A stretch of DNA of 64,000 nt from Microbacterium nanhaiense (GCF_014646015.1 NZ_BMMQ01000004.1:1-64000); one strand, 5' to 3'; counted from the stretch's first letter, positions 37,236 to 46,480 are shown. The notes: generated by a model from the letters alone, not told the origin. Numbers and translations are program-made.

Positions 37236-38393
37236 TTACTCCGCGACGCCCGCCGCGATCTCTTCCTCGGTCCAGTAGCCCGAGTCGACGAGCAGCGACT
37301 GGATCGAGCCGGCGGTGACGATGTCCGACTCGAGCAGGAACGACGGCACGACCTTCACGCCGTTGTCGTAGGTCTCGGTGTCGTTCGCCTCGGGCTCGGT
37401 GCCCTCGGCGTAGGCCGAGGCGGCTTCGACGGCCTGGGTGGCGAGCTTGCGCGTGTCCTTGAAGATTGTGCCGAACTGCACACCGTCCTGGATCATCTTG
37501 ACCGACGCGATCTCGGCGTCCTGACCCGAGACGATCGGCAGACCCTCCTCGATGGTCGAGCCGTAGCCCGCGTTCTCAAGGGCGGTGATGATGCCGCGCG
37601 AGATGCCGTCGTAGGGCGAGAGCACGCCGTCGAGCGGCTTCGAGCCACCGCTGTAGGTGCTCGTGATGAGGTCTTCCATGCGCTTCTGCGCCGTGGCCTG
37701 GTCCCAACGCAGCGTCGCGACGGTGTCGAAGTCGTCCTGGCCCGAGCCGATCGTCAGGCGACCGTCGTCGAGGTACGGCTTCAGGGTCTCCATCGCGCCG
37801 TTGAAGAAGAACGGGGCGTTGTTGTCGTCGGGCGAGCCCGCGAACACCTCGATGATCTTCTTGTCCGTCAGGCCGGTGTCGGCGTTCTCGGCGTCGAGGT
37901 AGCCGAGGCCCTGGAGCAGGGTCTGCGCCTGCTGCACGCCAACCTGGTAGTTGTCGAAGGTCACGTAGAAGTCCACGGCCTCCGTTCCGTTGATCAGGCG
38001 GTCGTAGGCGATGACGGGGATGCCCTTGTCGGCGGCGTTCTCGAGCTGCGTCGCGAGCGCCGTACCGTCGATCGACGCGACGATCAGGATGTCGGCGCCG
38101 TTCGTGATCATCTGGTCGAGCTGCTGCTGCTGGCGCGGGATGTCGTCGTTCGCGTACTGCAGGTCGACGTCGTAGCCGGCCTCCTCGAGCTGCGACTTGA
38201 CGGCGTCGCCGTCGGCGATCCAGCGCTCCGAGGTCTCGGTCGGCATCGCGACACCGACGGTGATGTCGGAGGCAGCGACCTCTTCGCCGCCGTTCGAGGC
38301 GGGTTCTTCCGCGTTGCTGGAGCAGCCCGCGAGGCCGAGGCCCAGCGCCAACGCGCCCGTGAGCGCGATCGTCCGCATACCATTTCGCATCAT
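37236..38393 (-). CDS. chvE: sugar-binding lipoprotein of the MmsAB system (ChvE-like)
   Basis: 385 residues. Lipoprotein signal IALTGALALGLGLAGCSSN with lipobox LAGC. Periplasmic-binding type 1 fold: VGVAMPTETSERWIADGD, LQYANDDIPRQQQQLDQMIT and VIAYDRLINGTEAVDFYVTFD are characteristic of ChvE-type multiple sugar-binding proteins. First gene of chvE-mmsA-mmsB. The start at 38393 has an AGAGA element upstream; a second ATG follows immediately. Confidence 0.92.
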   Translation of the reverse strand: MMRNGMRTIALTGALALGLGLAGCSSNAEEPASNGGEEVAASDITVGVAMPTETSERWIADGDAVKSQLEEAGYDVDLQYANDDIPRQQQQLDQMITNGADILIVASIDGTALATQLENAADKGIPVIAYDRLINGTEAVDFYVTFDNYQVGVQQAQTLLQGLGYLDAENADTGLTDKKIIEVFAGSPDDNNAPFFFNGAMETLKPYLDDGRLTIGSGQDDFDTVATLRWDQATAQKRMEDLITSTYSGGSKPLDGVLSPYDGISRGIITALENAGYGSTIEEGLPIVSGQDAEIASVKMIQDGVQFGTIFKDTRKLATQAVEAASAYAEGTEPEANDTETYDNGVKVVPSFLLESDIVTAGSIQSLLVDSGYWTEEEIAAGVAE

Positions 38394-38473
38394 TGCTGTT
38401 CTCTCTTCATCGAAAGGTGCGCCCCGGTCGGGGTCGCGGTGGTCAGAGCGGCTTCGTGCCGTCTGCTTCATGA

Positions 38474-38502
38474 ACAATACATATTGACGGGCCTGCGTAC
38501 AA
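38474..38502 (-). promoter_or_regulatory. candidate promoter of the chvE operon
   Basis: On the minus strand TTGTAC (38502-38497), a 17-nt spacer and TATTGT (38479-38474) resemble a sigma-70-type promoter, 81 nt upstream of the chvE start in an AT-rich intergenic region. Confidence 0.45.
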
Positions 38503-38554
38503 ATTACTTTCGCATAACATTGCATGACGAAATTTCCCGATCACAGGCGATCCG

Positions 38555-40081
38555 ATGACCGAAACCCTCCTCCGTACGACGAGCATCACCAAGCGCTTCG
38601 GCGCCGTGACGGCGCTCTCCGACGTCTCGCTCGACGTCGCCGAGGGCGAGGTGCACGCGCTGTGCGGAGAGAACGGCGCCGGAAAATCGACGCTCATGAA
38701 GGTGCTCTCGGGCGTCTACCCGGCCGGATCCTTCGAGGGATCCATCGAGCTCGACGGCCGCGAGGTGCGGTTCCGCTCGCTGGCGGAGAGCGAGGACGCC
38801 GGCGTCGTGATCATCCATCAGGAGCTCGCGCTCATCCCGCACCTGTCGATCGCCGAGAACATCTTCCTCGGCGGCGAGCTCCGGTCGCACGGCCTCATCG
38901 ACTGGCGCGCGACAAACGAGCGCGCGGCCGAGCTCATGGCGCGGGTGGGGCTCCACGAGAACCCCACGACGCCCGTCCGCGAGCTCGGGATCGGACAGCA
39001 GCAGCTCGTCGAGATCGCCAAGGCACTCTCCAAACGCGTCCGCGTGCTGATCCTCGACGAGCCGACGGCCGCGCTCGGGCAGGCCGACTCCGACCGCTTG
39101 CTCGGGCTCATCGAGCAGCTGCGCGGGCAGGGCATCACCTGCATCGTGATCTCGCACAAGCTGCGCGAGGTGCTGCGCATCGCCGACCGGATCACGGTAA
39201 TCCGCGACGGATCCGTGATCGAGACGATGGAGCGTGACGATCCCGAGACGGACGAGGGGCGCATCATCCGCGCCATGGTGGGGCGCGACCTCGACAGCCT
39301 CTTCCCGCCCCGGGATCCGCTGATCGGCGAGGAGCTTCTGCGCGTCGAGAACTGGACGGTGCACCACCCGGCCGACCCGTCGCGCGTCGTCGTCGACGAC
39401 GTATCGTTCTCGGTGCACGCCGGCGAGATCGTCGGGTTCGCGGGGCTCATGGGATCCGGGCGCACGGAGCTCGCCATGAGCATCTTCGGGCGCGCCTACG
39501 GCTCGCGCATCAGCGGCGCGCTCGTCAAGAAGGGCGTGCCGATCCAGGCGCGCAGCGTCGAGGAAGCGATCGGCCACGGCATCGCGTACGCGACCGAGGA
39601 CCGCAAGGAGCTCGGCCTCAACCTGATCGGCGACATCCAGACGAACACCTCGGCGGTCGCGCTCTCCCGGCTCTCGCACGGCGGCCTCCTGAACCTGATC
39701 CGCGAACGCAAGATCGCCGACGCGTACCGGTACAAGATGAACGTCAAGGCCCCGAACGTGCTCGTGCCCGTCGGCACGCTGTCCGGCGGCAACCAGCAGA
39801 AGGTCGTGTTGGCGAGGTGGATGTTCGCCAACCCCGACGTGCTGATCCTCGATGAACCCACGCGCGGCATCGACGTGGGCGCGAAGTACGAGATCTACGG
39901 CTTCATCAACGAGCTCGCCGCGCAGGGCAAGGCCATCATCGTCATCTCCTCGGAACTGCCAGAGGTACTCGGGCTGTCGGATCGCATCTACACGCTCGCG
40001 GGCGGGCGCTTGACGGGCGAGGTGGCGCGGGAGGATGCCACGCAGGAACAGCTCATGCGATTCATGACCGCCGGGCTGTGA
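38555..40081 (+). CDS. orphan second MmsA-type sugar ABC ATPase
   Basis: 508 residues, two ABC domains. Domain 1: [35 protein letters not shown]. Domain 2: [42 protein letters not shown]. It is collinear with the MmsA at 35589-37142 and clearly paralogous, yet no permease or binding protein accompanies it. It is divergent from chvE and followed 19 nt later by a ROK repressor. It may share MmsB with the first ATPase, replacing it under other conditions, or be a remnant of duplication. Confidence 0.93.
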   Translation: MTETLLRTTSITKRFGAVTALSDVSLDVAEGEVHALCGENGAGKSTLMKVLSGVYPAGSFEGSIELDGREVRFRSLAESEDAGVVIIHQELALIPHLSIAENIFLGGELRSHGLIDWRATNERAAELMARVGLHENPTTPVRELGIGQQQLVEIAKALSKRVRVLILDEPTAALGQADSDRLLGLIEQLRGQGITCIVISHKLREVLRIADRITVIRDGSVIETMERDDPETDEGRIIRAMVGRDLDSLFPPRDPLIGEELLRVENWTVHHPADPSRVVVDDVSFSVHAGEIVGFAGLMGSGRTELAMSIFGRAYGSRISGALVKKGVPIQARSVEEAIGHGIAYATEDRKELGLNLIGDIQTNTSAVALSRLSHGGLLNLIRERKIADAYRYKMNVKAPNVLVPVGTLSGGNQQKVVLARWMFANPDVLILDEPTRGIDVGAKYEIYGFINELAAQGKAIIVISSELPEVLGLSDRIYTLAGGRLTGEVAREDATQEQLMRFMTAGL

Positions 40082-40100
40082 CGGGTAGCGTGACAAGACA

Positions 40101-41327
40101 ATGCAGAACCAGCACGACGTGACCGCTCCTCCCGCGCGCCCCACCGCCGGGCGCACCACCAACGAGGACGTTCGCGCACAGAACCTCGCGACCGTTCTGC
40201 AGCTCGTGCACACCGACGGCGGGCTCTCCCGCTCGCACATCGGCGCCGCGACCGGCCTCAACCGGTCGACCGTGACGGGCCTCGTGACGGAGCTCATGGA
40301 ACTCGGCGTCGCCGTCGAGCAGTCGAGCGCCCCGACCGGTCGCGTCGGGCGCCCGTCCCTGGTGGTCGCCGCCGATGACGCCGTCGTCGCCCTGAGCATC
40401 CGCGCCGAGCCGGACGCCGTGACCGTGTCGCTCGTCGGCTTGGGTGGCGCCGTGCGCTCGCGGGTCAGGCACGACCTGGCGGGCGCGCCGAATCCGCGCC
40501 GCTTCGCGCACATCACCGCCTCGCTCGTCGACGGCATGCGCGCGGACATCGAGCGGCACTACCGGCTCGTCGGCGCGGGCATCGCCGTGCCGGGCCTCGT
40601 GGACGAGACGGGCACCGTCATGCTCGCTCCCCCGCTCGGCTGGAAGCGCGAACACATCACCGCCCGGCTCACCGACGCCCTCGGCATGCCCGTCATGGCG
40701 GGCAACGACGCGAGCGTCGGCGCGATGGCCGAGTCGCGCTTCGGGGTCGGGCGCGGCATCTCGAACATGCTCTACATGAACGGATCCACGAACGGCATCG
40801 GCGGCGGCCTCGTCTTTGACGGCACGCTGCTGCGCGGCACCTCGGGCTTCGCGGGTGAGCTGGGGCACACCGTCATCGACACGCGCGGGGCCCGCTGTTC
40901 GTGCGGCCGCCGAGGATGCCTCGAGGTCGAGCTCAGCCCCGAGCGGGTACTGGGTCTGCTGAAGCGCCGCAAGCTCGACGAGGACGAGCTCGACATCGAG
41001 CTGAGCATCGCGCGAAACCCCAAGGTTCTCGCCGAGATCGAGCGTCAGGTCGACGTGCTGTCGATCGCCCTGACGAACTTCGTCAACGCGTTCGCACCCG
41101 AGGTCGTGGTGCTCTCTGGGTACCTCGGCGTGCTGCTCGCCACGAGCCGGGAACGCCTCTCGACGGCGGTGCGCGTCGATCCCGTCGGATCCGAGGGGCG
41201 ATCGGTGCGGCTGGAGCGCGCACGCATGCGCTCCCACCTCATGCAGATCGCGCCCGCCGAGCTGGCGTTCGCACCGCTGCTCGAGGATCCGGTCGCGAAC
41301 GCGCCGCGGATCCGTAACCCTCGGTAA
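40101..41327 (+). CDS. ROK family transcriptional repressor (sugar operon)
   Basis: 408 residues. N-terminal winged helix: NLATVLQLVHTDGGLSRSHI, GAATGLNRSTVTGLVTELME. The ROK domain has the zinc site GELGHTVIDTRGARCSCGRR plus GCLE and the AGNDASVGAMAE Asp loop; the first phosphate loop (SIRAEPDAVTVSLVG) is degenerate as in XylR/NagC-like repressors, so kinase activity is unlikely. Co-transcribed with the orphan ATPase and next to the chvE-mmsAB operon, which it probably controls in response to its sugar. Confidence 0.92.
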   Translation: MQNQHDVTAPPARPTAGRTTNEDVRAQNLATVLQLVHTDGGLSRSHIGAATGLNRSTVTGLVTELMELGVAVEQSSAPTGRVGRPSLVVAADDAVVALSIRAEPDAVTVSLVGLGGAVRSRVRHDLAGAPNPRRFAHITASLVDGMRADIERHYRLVGAGIAVPGLVDETGTVMLAPPLGWKREHITARLTDALGMPVMAGNDASVGAMAESRFGVGRGISNMLYMNGSTNGIGGGLVFDGTLLRGTSGFAGELGHTVIDTRGARCSCGRRGCLEVELSPERVLGLLKRRKLDEDELDIELSIARNPKVLAEIERQVDVLSIALTNFVNAFAPEVVVLSGYLGVLLATSRERLSTAVRVDPVGSEGRSVRLERARMRSHLMQIAPAELAFAPLLEDPVANAPRIRNPR

Positions 41328-41346
41328 CCACGGCCAGGTCTTTCTC

Positions 41347-41362
41347 GCGCACTATGGTGCGC
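41347..41362. promoter_or_regulatory. palindrome upstream of the aquaporin gene
   Basis: GCGCAC-TATG-GTGCGC, 56 nt before the aquaporin ATG. A second inverted pair, TCTTTCTCG (41339-41347) and CGAGAAAGA (41402-41410), flanks the region. Possible operator or leader structure; function unproven. Confidence 0.3.
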
Positions 41363-41417
41363 AGCGACGCTGTGCCGCTACGTTGAGCGTGATAATCACT
41401 TCGAGAAAGATCAGGCC

Positions 41418-42169
41418 ATGGCACGAAACACAGCTCACGAAGCGGTGCCCACGGCAACATCCGCACTGATCGCCGAATTCCTCGGCACGCTCCTCCTTGT
41501 GCTCGGCGGCGTCGGCGCCGCGCTGTTCGCATCCGACTTCGGCACGGGCGCAAACGGATCCAGCCTCGGCATCGGCTTCGTCGGCGTCGCCCTCGCGTTC
41601 GGACTCACGGTCGTCGCGGGCGCGTACGCGTTCGGCCCGATCTCGGGCGGCCACTTCAACCCCGCCGTGACGCTCGGCGTCGCCGCCGCGGGTCGGATCG
41701 AATGGTCGAAGGTTCCCGGCTACATCGTCGCCCAGCTGCTCGGCGGCGCATGCGGAACGGGCATCATCGCGCTCATCGGCTCGTCGAACTCCGAGTGGTA
41801 CGAGGCGGCGACGGCCGGAAGATTCGCGAGCAACGGCTACGGCGAGCACTCCCCGGTGGTTTCAGGCTGACGGGCGCGATCGTCGTCGAGATCGTCTTCA
41901 CGGCGATCTTCCTCTTCGTGATCCTCGGCGTGACCCACCCGAAGCGCGGCAACCCCGCCCTCGCCGGACTCGCGATCGGTCTGACGCTCACCCTGATCCA
42001 CCTCATCACGATCCCCGTCGACAACACCAGCGTGAACCCCGCCCGCTCGATCGCCGCGGCGATCTACGGCGGTGCCGACGCCTGGAGCCAGATCTGGGTC
42101 TTCATCGTGTTCCCGATCGTGGGCGCGCTGCTCGCCGGGTTCCTCCTGCACCGCGAAACGACCAAGTGA
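41418..42169 (+). pseudogene. aqpZ: aquaporin Z-type channel, broken by a one-base frameshift
   Basis: The first frame gives 150 residues with the first NPA box (SGGHFNPAVTLGVA) and ends at 41870 (YGEHSPVVSG). The adjoining frame continues as the second half from GGFRLTGAIVVEIVFTAIFL and the second box VNPARSIAAA to 42169. Adding one C in the CCCC run at 41851-41854 restores a 250-residue AqpZ. So the gene is either truly inactivated or carries a sequencing error. Intact, it would be a water channel. Followed by a strong terminator. Confidence 0.85.
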
Positions 42170-42173
42170 ACGA

Positions 42174-42205
42174 CGAATCGGCCCCTCCACGGAGGGGCCG
42201 ATTCG
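42174..42205 (+). terminator. terminator of the aquaporin gene
   Basis: CGAATCGGCCCCTCC (42174-42188), loop AC, exact complement (42191-42205), 5 nt after the stop. Confidence 0.85.
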
Positions 42206-42242
42206 CTGTGTGGGCGTTCGCACCGGCCGACGGGCGCATTAC

Positions 42243-42512
42243 GTGGGACACGGGTCGGGGCGTGTCCCGCTTAATGCGGGAATAGGGCCGCCATACGCGC
42301 ACCAAGTGGGACACGGGTCCGGGTATGTCCCACTTAACGCGGGAATAGCGCCGCCATACGCGCATCAAGTGGGACACGGGTTCAGGCATGTCCCACGTAA
42401 CGCCGGAATAAGGCCGCCATACGCGCACCAAGTGGGACACGGCTCCGGGCTTGTCCCACTTAACGCGGGAATAGCACCGCCATACCCACACCAAGTGGGA
42501 CACGCCCCGGGG
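42243..42512. repeat. tandem palindromes with an exact 63-bp period
   Basis: This gene-free gap (42206-42514) holds GTGGGACA at 42243, 42306, 42369, 42432 and 42495, each exactly 63 bp apart. Units 1-4 form the palindrome AAGTGGGACA-N12-TGTCCCACTT with small changes; the fifth is cut after its left arm. The intervening segment (cgcgggaatagcgccgccat type) is also conserved. Because 63 is divisible by 3, both strands show open frames with 21-residue repeats, but these lack ribosome sites and are regarded as non-coding. Confidence 0.92.
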
Positions 42513-42514
42513 AA

Positions 42515-43033
42515 TTAGGCCGTAAAGACGGTGTGCACGTCGCCGACGTTCTCGCGGCCGCCGAGGCCGAGGAGTTCGAGAATGACGGCGGACCCCACCG
42601 TCACGGCACCGAGCTGCGAGACGATCTCGCGCGCGGCGGCGATGGTCCCGCCGGTCGCGAGCACGTCGTCGACGAGCAGCACCCGCTCGCCCGGCTTCAG
42701 AACGCCCGGCGCCTCGATCGTGGCGGATCCGTACTCGAGCTTGTAGGTGACGGCCGCGGCCGGCGTCGGCAGCTTGCCCGCCTTACGGATCGGCAGCATG
42801 CCGACGCCCTCGGTCGCCGCGATGTACCCCGCGAGGAGGAAACCGCGCGCCTCGATGCCGCCGACGATGTCGAACTGACCCGCGAACGGCTCGACGATCG
42901 CGGCGCACACGTCGCGGAGCGCCGACGGGTCCGCGAGCAGAGGGGAGATGTCGCGGAAGAGGACGCCGGGCTCCGGGTAGTCGGGAGTCTCGGCGATCAG
43001 CGATTCGGCGTACGCGAGGTCGATGTTCGTCAC
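42515..43033 (-). CDS. apt: adenine phosphoribosyltransferase
   Basis: 172 residues from a GTG at 43033 (VTNIDLAYAESLIAETPDYP), the usual Apt length; the longer frame to 43096 overlaps the divergent gene. The PRPP-binding signature is RVLLVDDVLATGGTIAAA; GVLFRDISPLL and GGIEARGFLLAGYIA are typical. Salvages adenine to AMP. The 3' end abuts the 63-bp palindrome array. Confidence 0.93.
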   Translation of the reverse strand: MTNIDLAYAESLIAETPDYPEPGVLFRDISPLLADPSALRDVCAAIVEPFAGQFDIVGGIEARGFLLAGYIAATEGVGMLPIRKAGKLPTPAAAVTYKLEYGSATIEAPGVLKPGERVLLVDDVLATGGTIAAAREIVSQLGAVTVGSAVILELLGLGGRENVGDVHTVFTA

Positions 43034-43088
43034 CGCTCGAGCGTACCGATTCGACCTGAAACGGCGCCCGATGGGCGAGGATGGAAGC

Positions 43089-43244
43089 ATGAACACGCTC
43101 AGCTACGTCGCAGAGAACGCGGGCCTGATCGAGGCCGGCGGCCAGATGGGCGGCATGATCGCGATCATCGCCGCCGTGCTCGTCATCGCCGGCGGCGGCA
43201 TCTTCTTCGCCATCCGCGCCCGAAACAAGAACCGTCCCGAATGA
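43089..43244 (+). CDS. small single-pass membrane protein
   Basis: 51 residues: a short N-terminus, one hydrophobic helix (GMIAIIAAVLVIAGGGIFFAI) and a basic tail (RARNKNRPE). No family recognised. Its stop overlaps the next ATG (ATGA), so it is translated together with the following gene, which is the main evidence that it is real. Confidence 0.6.
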   Translation: MNTLSYVAENAGLIEAGGQMGGMIAIIAAVLVIAGGGIFFAIRARNKNRPE

Positions 43245-43819
43245 ACCCGCATCTCCAGGCGGATCCGGATCCGACCCGCTGGGTCGCGATCCGCGGTAGC
43301 GGGATCGCCGGATCCCGACATCGCAAGGCGGCCATCAAGCTCCTGATGTCGACCGTCGGGATCACGGCGGGCCAGCCCGGATCCGGGCTGCTGAACTTCA
43401 TCGCGACCCGCACGATCAAGGCGGGGCTGCGGAACGCGAACGGGCGCTTCCTCGCCTGGTCGTGGAAAGAGGATCCCTCCGCCCTCGCCGCGCTCGCGCA
43501 GGTGCAGGAGATGAGCCCGCACCTCCGCGCGGCGCGGGCCTCCATGCCGATGGAGTTCGACGACACCGAAAACTTCGCCAATCCGCACCTCGGGGTCGGC
43601 GAGAAGCTCGTGATGGAATCGTCGGCGCACGCGCGGATGCCCTTCGTCAGCTACACGTGGGACCTCAGCACGCACCTGATCACGCTGCACGCCGTGTGCG
43701 CCGACCGGGAACGGTTCCTGCTGTTCGTCGACGCGCTGGACGAGCTGGCCCGCACGTTGCGCTGGGTCGAGGACCTCCGCGTCGACGAGAACAACGTTAT
43801 GAGACTTCCCGAGGCATAA
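43241..43819 (+). CDS. hypothetical protein
   Basis: 192 residues, soluble, not recognised. It begins MNPHLQADPDPTRWVAIRGS and has VGEKLVMESSAHARMPFVSY in the middle and a helical C-terminus (LLFVDALDELARTLRWVEDL). No motif points to an enzyme. The ATG overlaps the stop of the small membrane protein by 4 nt and the pair forms a unit divergent from apt. Confidence 0.7.
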   Translation: MNPHLQADPDPTRWVAIRGSGIAGSRHRKAAIKLLMSTVGITAGQPGSGLLNFIATRTIKAGLRNANGRFLAWSWKEDPSALAALAQVQEMSPHLRAARASMPMEFDDTENFANPHLGVGEKLVMESSAHARMPFVSYTWDLSTHLITLHAVCADRERFLLFVDALDELARTLRWVEDLRVDENNVMRLPEA

Positions 43820-43913
43820 GACTCGCCCGGCGCGCACTTCTGCGGGATACTGGACCCCAGTGCGAGCTGCCAATCTTATGGGAGGTCGGATCTCGCCGAG
43901 GATCGGGGGATCC

Positions 43914-46292
43914 ATGGAGTCTCAGGCGAGCCTATTCTCCAGACCGCGCGTTCAGTCGTTGTTCGACGAGGCGCGGGCGGGAGACATCGTGTTTTGTCGC
44001 GTCACCGACGGTTCGGACGCGCACGCGCAGTGCGCGCTCTGGCTGGCGGCACGCGGTCGCGCCGCGGAGTGGTTCGCACGCGCCCCGCGCCAGGCACTCG
44101 GATCGCCGGACGCCGTCGTCCTCAACCTCATCGGCGGGGTGCCTGACGAGGGCGAGGCGATCGTCACGACCCGCGAGATGTTTCCGCAGGCGATCCTGAT
44201 CGTGCTGTCGACGCACGCCTGGCCGCAACGCGCGGCGGACGCGGCCCTGCATCCGGACGTGCGGGTCACGCCCCGTGAATTCGCGTTCACGGATCGCGAG
44301 GTCGAGGTCATCGGCGAGCGGCTCGGCGTGACGACGACGCAGCACCAGCGCGCGTCCCTGCTCGGCGCCAGCGCGGGCATAGCGGGGATCGTGCTCGCGG
44401 CGCTCGACGCGGCGGCACGCTCCGGCACGCTCGGCGAGGCGGAGGTGCAGGCCGGGTGCATTGCCGCGTTCACGCCGCTGCTCACGGCCCGCGTCGACTT
44501 TCCCTACCGCCGCGCCGCCTGGGAGGCGGGCGTGGCGACGGCACACCTCGGGCCGCTCTCGACCGCGGCTCTCGACGCGGTATGGGACCGGGGCGACAAC
44601 GCCCTCTCCTATCGATACACGCTCGCCGATGCGGGCGCCCTCATCGAGTCGGCGCCCGGCGTGCACAGCTATGTGCCGGGCTTCCAGAAAGCGATGGCGT
44701 CGCTCACGAACGTCATCGACGACGCGGATAACCGCGCCGCCGTGTCCGAGGCGGTCGGGCGCCTCGCGTCACAGGGCCGCTTCGCCGACGCGGTGCAGGT
44801 CGGCGCACTCTCGCCCGCAACCCGCGCGCGCTTCCTCGCGCGGCACTGGCGCGATGCGCTCTGCCTGCCCTCGGCGAGCGCGCGCGAGGCGCTGCGCGAC
44901 GCGGTGCGCCGGCTCCCGGATCCGCGGCTGATGCTCGCCCTCGTCCGCGCACTCATCGACCCCGTCCAGCACGAGTTCGACAATCGGGTCTCGTCGGCGC
45001 AGGTGCGGGAGGCGGAGGCGCTGCTCGCGCGCATCGAAACGACCGCGGGGCTCGAGCCGGAGGATGCGGCGATCGTGGTGACGATGAGGGCGACGGTCGA
45101 CCGCATCGACGGGCACCCCGAGAAAGGGCTCGCGCGCCTGCGGGCGCTCGAGTCCGTGCGGCCGGCGCGCGCGGATGGCGCGACCGTGCGCTTCCACATC
45201 GGCCTCATGCACCTCGAACTCGGCGAGGCGACGGCCGCACTCGAGAACTTCGACGCGGCACGGAGCGAGGCGCTGGCCGCGGGCGATGACAACGTCGCCC
45301 TGCTCGCGGAAGAGCTGTCGCTCGTCGCCATGCATGTGCAGCTGCCGAGCCAGTTCTCGACTTGGCCGGCGATCCCGCGCACCGCGCTCACCGGATCCTC
45401 ACTGCCGCTGGCGGCGGCACTCGACACGGTCGACGTGCCCGCGCTCCGCCGCCTTCTCGCGAACCCGGCCGACTACTCCGCCTCCGGCATGACGGCACTG
45501 AGCGTGCTCGAGGCGACGCTGCGCGCCCGCGCGTACACCGTGCTCGGGCTCGGGCATTCCGCCCTCGGCGAGCTCGATCTCCTCGAGGCCGGTCTCTACC
45601 GGGGGCTGCCGACGGCGTCGCTGCGGCGCTGGGTGCTGCTCTCGCGCGCCGAGGCGCTGCTGATGTTGCGGCATGCCGCCGACGTGCTCGAGATCCTCGA
45701 CGATGTCGCGTTCTCGGAGTTCGGCACGCCGCACGCGGTGCTCCATCGCGCCCACGCGCTCGCGCTTCTCGGCGGCGGCGAGGAGGCCGCCACTCTGCTG
45801 CGCGATCTCCTGCCGCAGGTCCGCGGGAGATCGGTGCGCTTCACGATCCGCGCCCAGGTGACGCTGCATCGCGCGCTGCTCGAGAGCGGCGACGAGGAGG
45901 GCGCGAACGCCGCCCTCGTCGATGCCCTGCACAAGGCCGCCCAGACGGGCCTGATCCTCCCCTTCTTCCGGCACGGCCGCGCGTGGGTCGCGCGGATCCT
46001 CGACGCCGCGGTGCCGTTCACCCGCGACCCGGCCGTGGGGCGCCTCGTGAGGTCAATGCACGAGACCCTGCGCGACCTTGGCGGTTCGGGCGATACGGTG
46101 ACGCTGACGCCGCGCGAGCGGGATGTGCTCGACCTCATCGCCGGGACGGGAACGATCGCCCAGATCGCCGAGACGCTTGGGGTGACGCAGAACACGATCA
46201 AGAGCCAGCTGCGCGGCCTGTACCGCAAGCTCGGCGCCGCGTCCCGCGACGACGCGGTCCTCGCGGCGCGGGCCGCGGGGCTGCTCGGCTAG
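43914..46292 (+). CDS. large LuxR-family regulator without P-loop, next to surface protein 1
   Basis: 792 residues. The C-terminal helix-turn-helix is clear: LTPRERDVLDLIAGTGTIAQ, IAETLGVTQNTIKSQLRGLY. The rest resembles MalT/LAL regulators: an N-terminal STAND-like part ending VRVTPREFAFTDREVEVIGE, then helical TPR-like repeats (residues about 250-700). No Walker A motif is found in the N-terminus, unlike the related gene at 59246. The start at 43914 has GGGGGA upstream; GTG at 43860 or ATG at 43878 are less likely. It ends 239 nt before the giant surface-protein gene on the same strand, its probable target. Confidence 0.85.
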   Translation: MESQASLFSRPRVQSLFDEARAGDIVFCRVTDGSDAHAQCALWLAARGRAAEWFARAPRQALGSPDAVVLNLIGGVPDEGEAIVTTREMFPQAILIVLSTHAWPQRAADAALHPDVRVTPREFAFTDREVEVIGERLGVTTTQHQRASLLGASAGIAGIVLAALDAAARSGTLGEAEVQAGCIAAFTPLLTARVDFPYRRAAWEAGVATAHLGPLSTAALDAVWDRGDNALSYRYTLADAGALIESAPGVHSYVPGFQKAMASLTNVIDDADNRAAVSEAVGRLASQGRFADAVQVGALSPATRARFLARHWRDALCLPSASAREALRDAVRRLPDPRLMLALVRALIDPVQHEFDNRVSSAQVREAEALLARIETTAGLEPEDAAIVVTMRATVDRIDGHPEKGLARLRALESVRPARADGATVRFHIGLMHLELGEATAALENFDAARSEALAAGDDNVALLAEELSLVAMHVQLPSQFSTWPAIPRTALTGSSLPLAAALDTVDVPALRRLLANPADYSASGMTALSVLEATLRARAYTVLGLGHSALGELDLLEAGLYRGLPTASLRRWVLLSRAEALLMLRHAADVLEILDDVAFSEFGTPHAVLHRAHALALLGGGEEAATLLRDLLPQVRGRSVRFTIRAQVTLHRALLESGDEEGANAALVDALHKAAQTGLILPFFRHGRAWVARILDAAVPFTRDPAVGRLVRSMHETLRDLGGSGDTVTLTPRERDVLDLIAGTGTIAQIAETLGVTQNTIKSQLRGLYRKLGAASRDDAVLAARAAGLLG

Positions 46293-46480
46293 GGCTCTTC
46301 ACCCCGCGTTTCACCCCTTGGATTCCGGACCTCACCCGCTCTCATCCGCGCATTGTGCGGATGGCGGGATCGCGCCGTTGTCTGGCCGTTTCTTGCTGTG
46401 AGTTTACCCGCCCCATCGGCCCTTCGTGTCGCCTTCGCAACGAAGCCTCCGCCGCATATAACGGTGTGCGACCGCGCACC

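Noticed and set aside
42102..42503. Open frames with 21-residue repeats in both strands over the 63-bp palindrome array
   Set aside because: The 63-bp period keeps frames open on both strands by arithmetic. Starts lack ribosome sites and the palindromes explain the conservation better.
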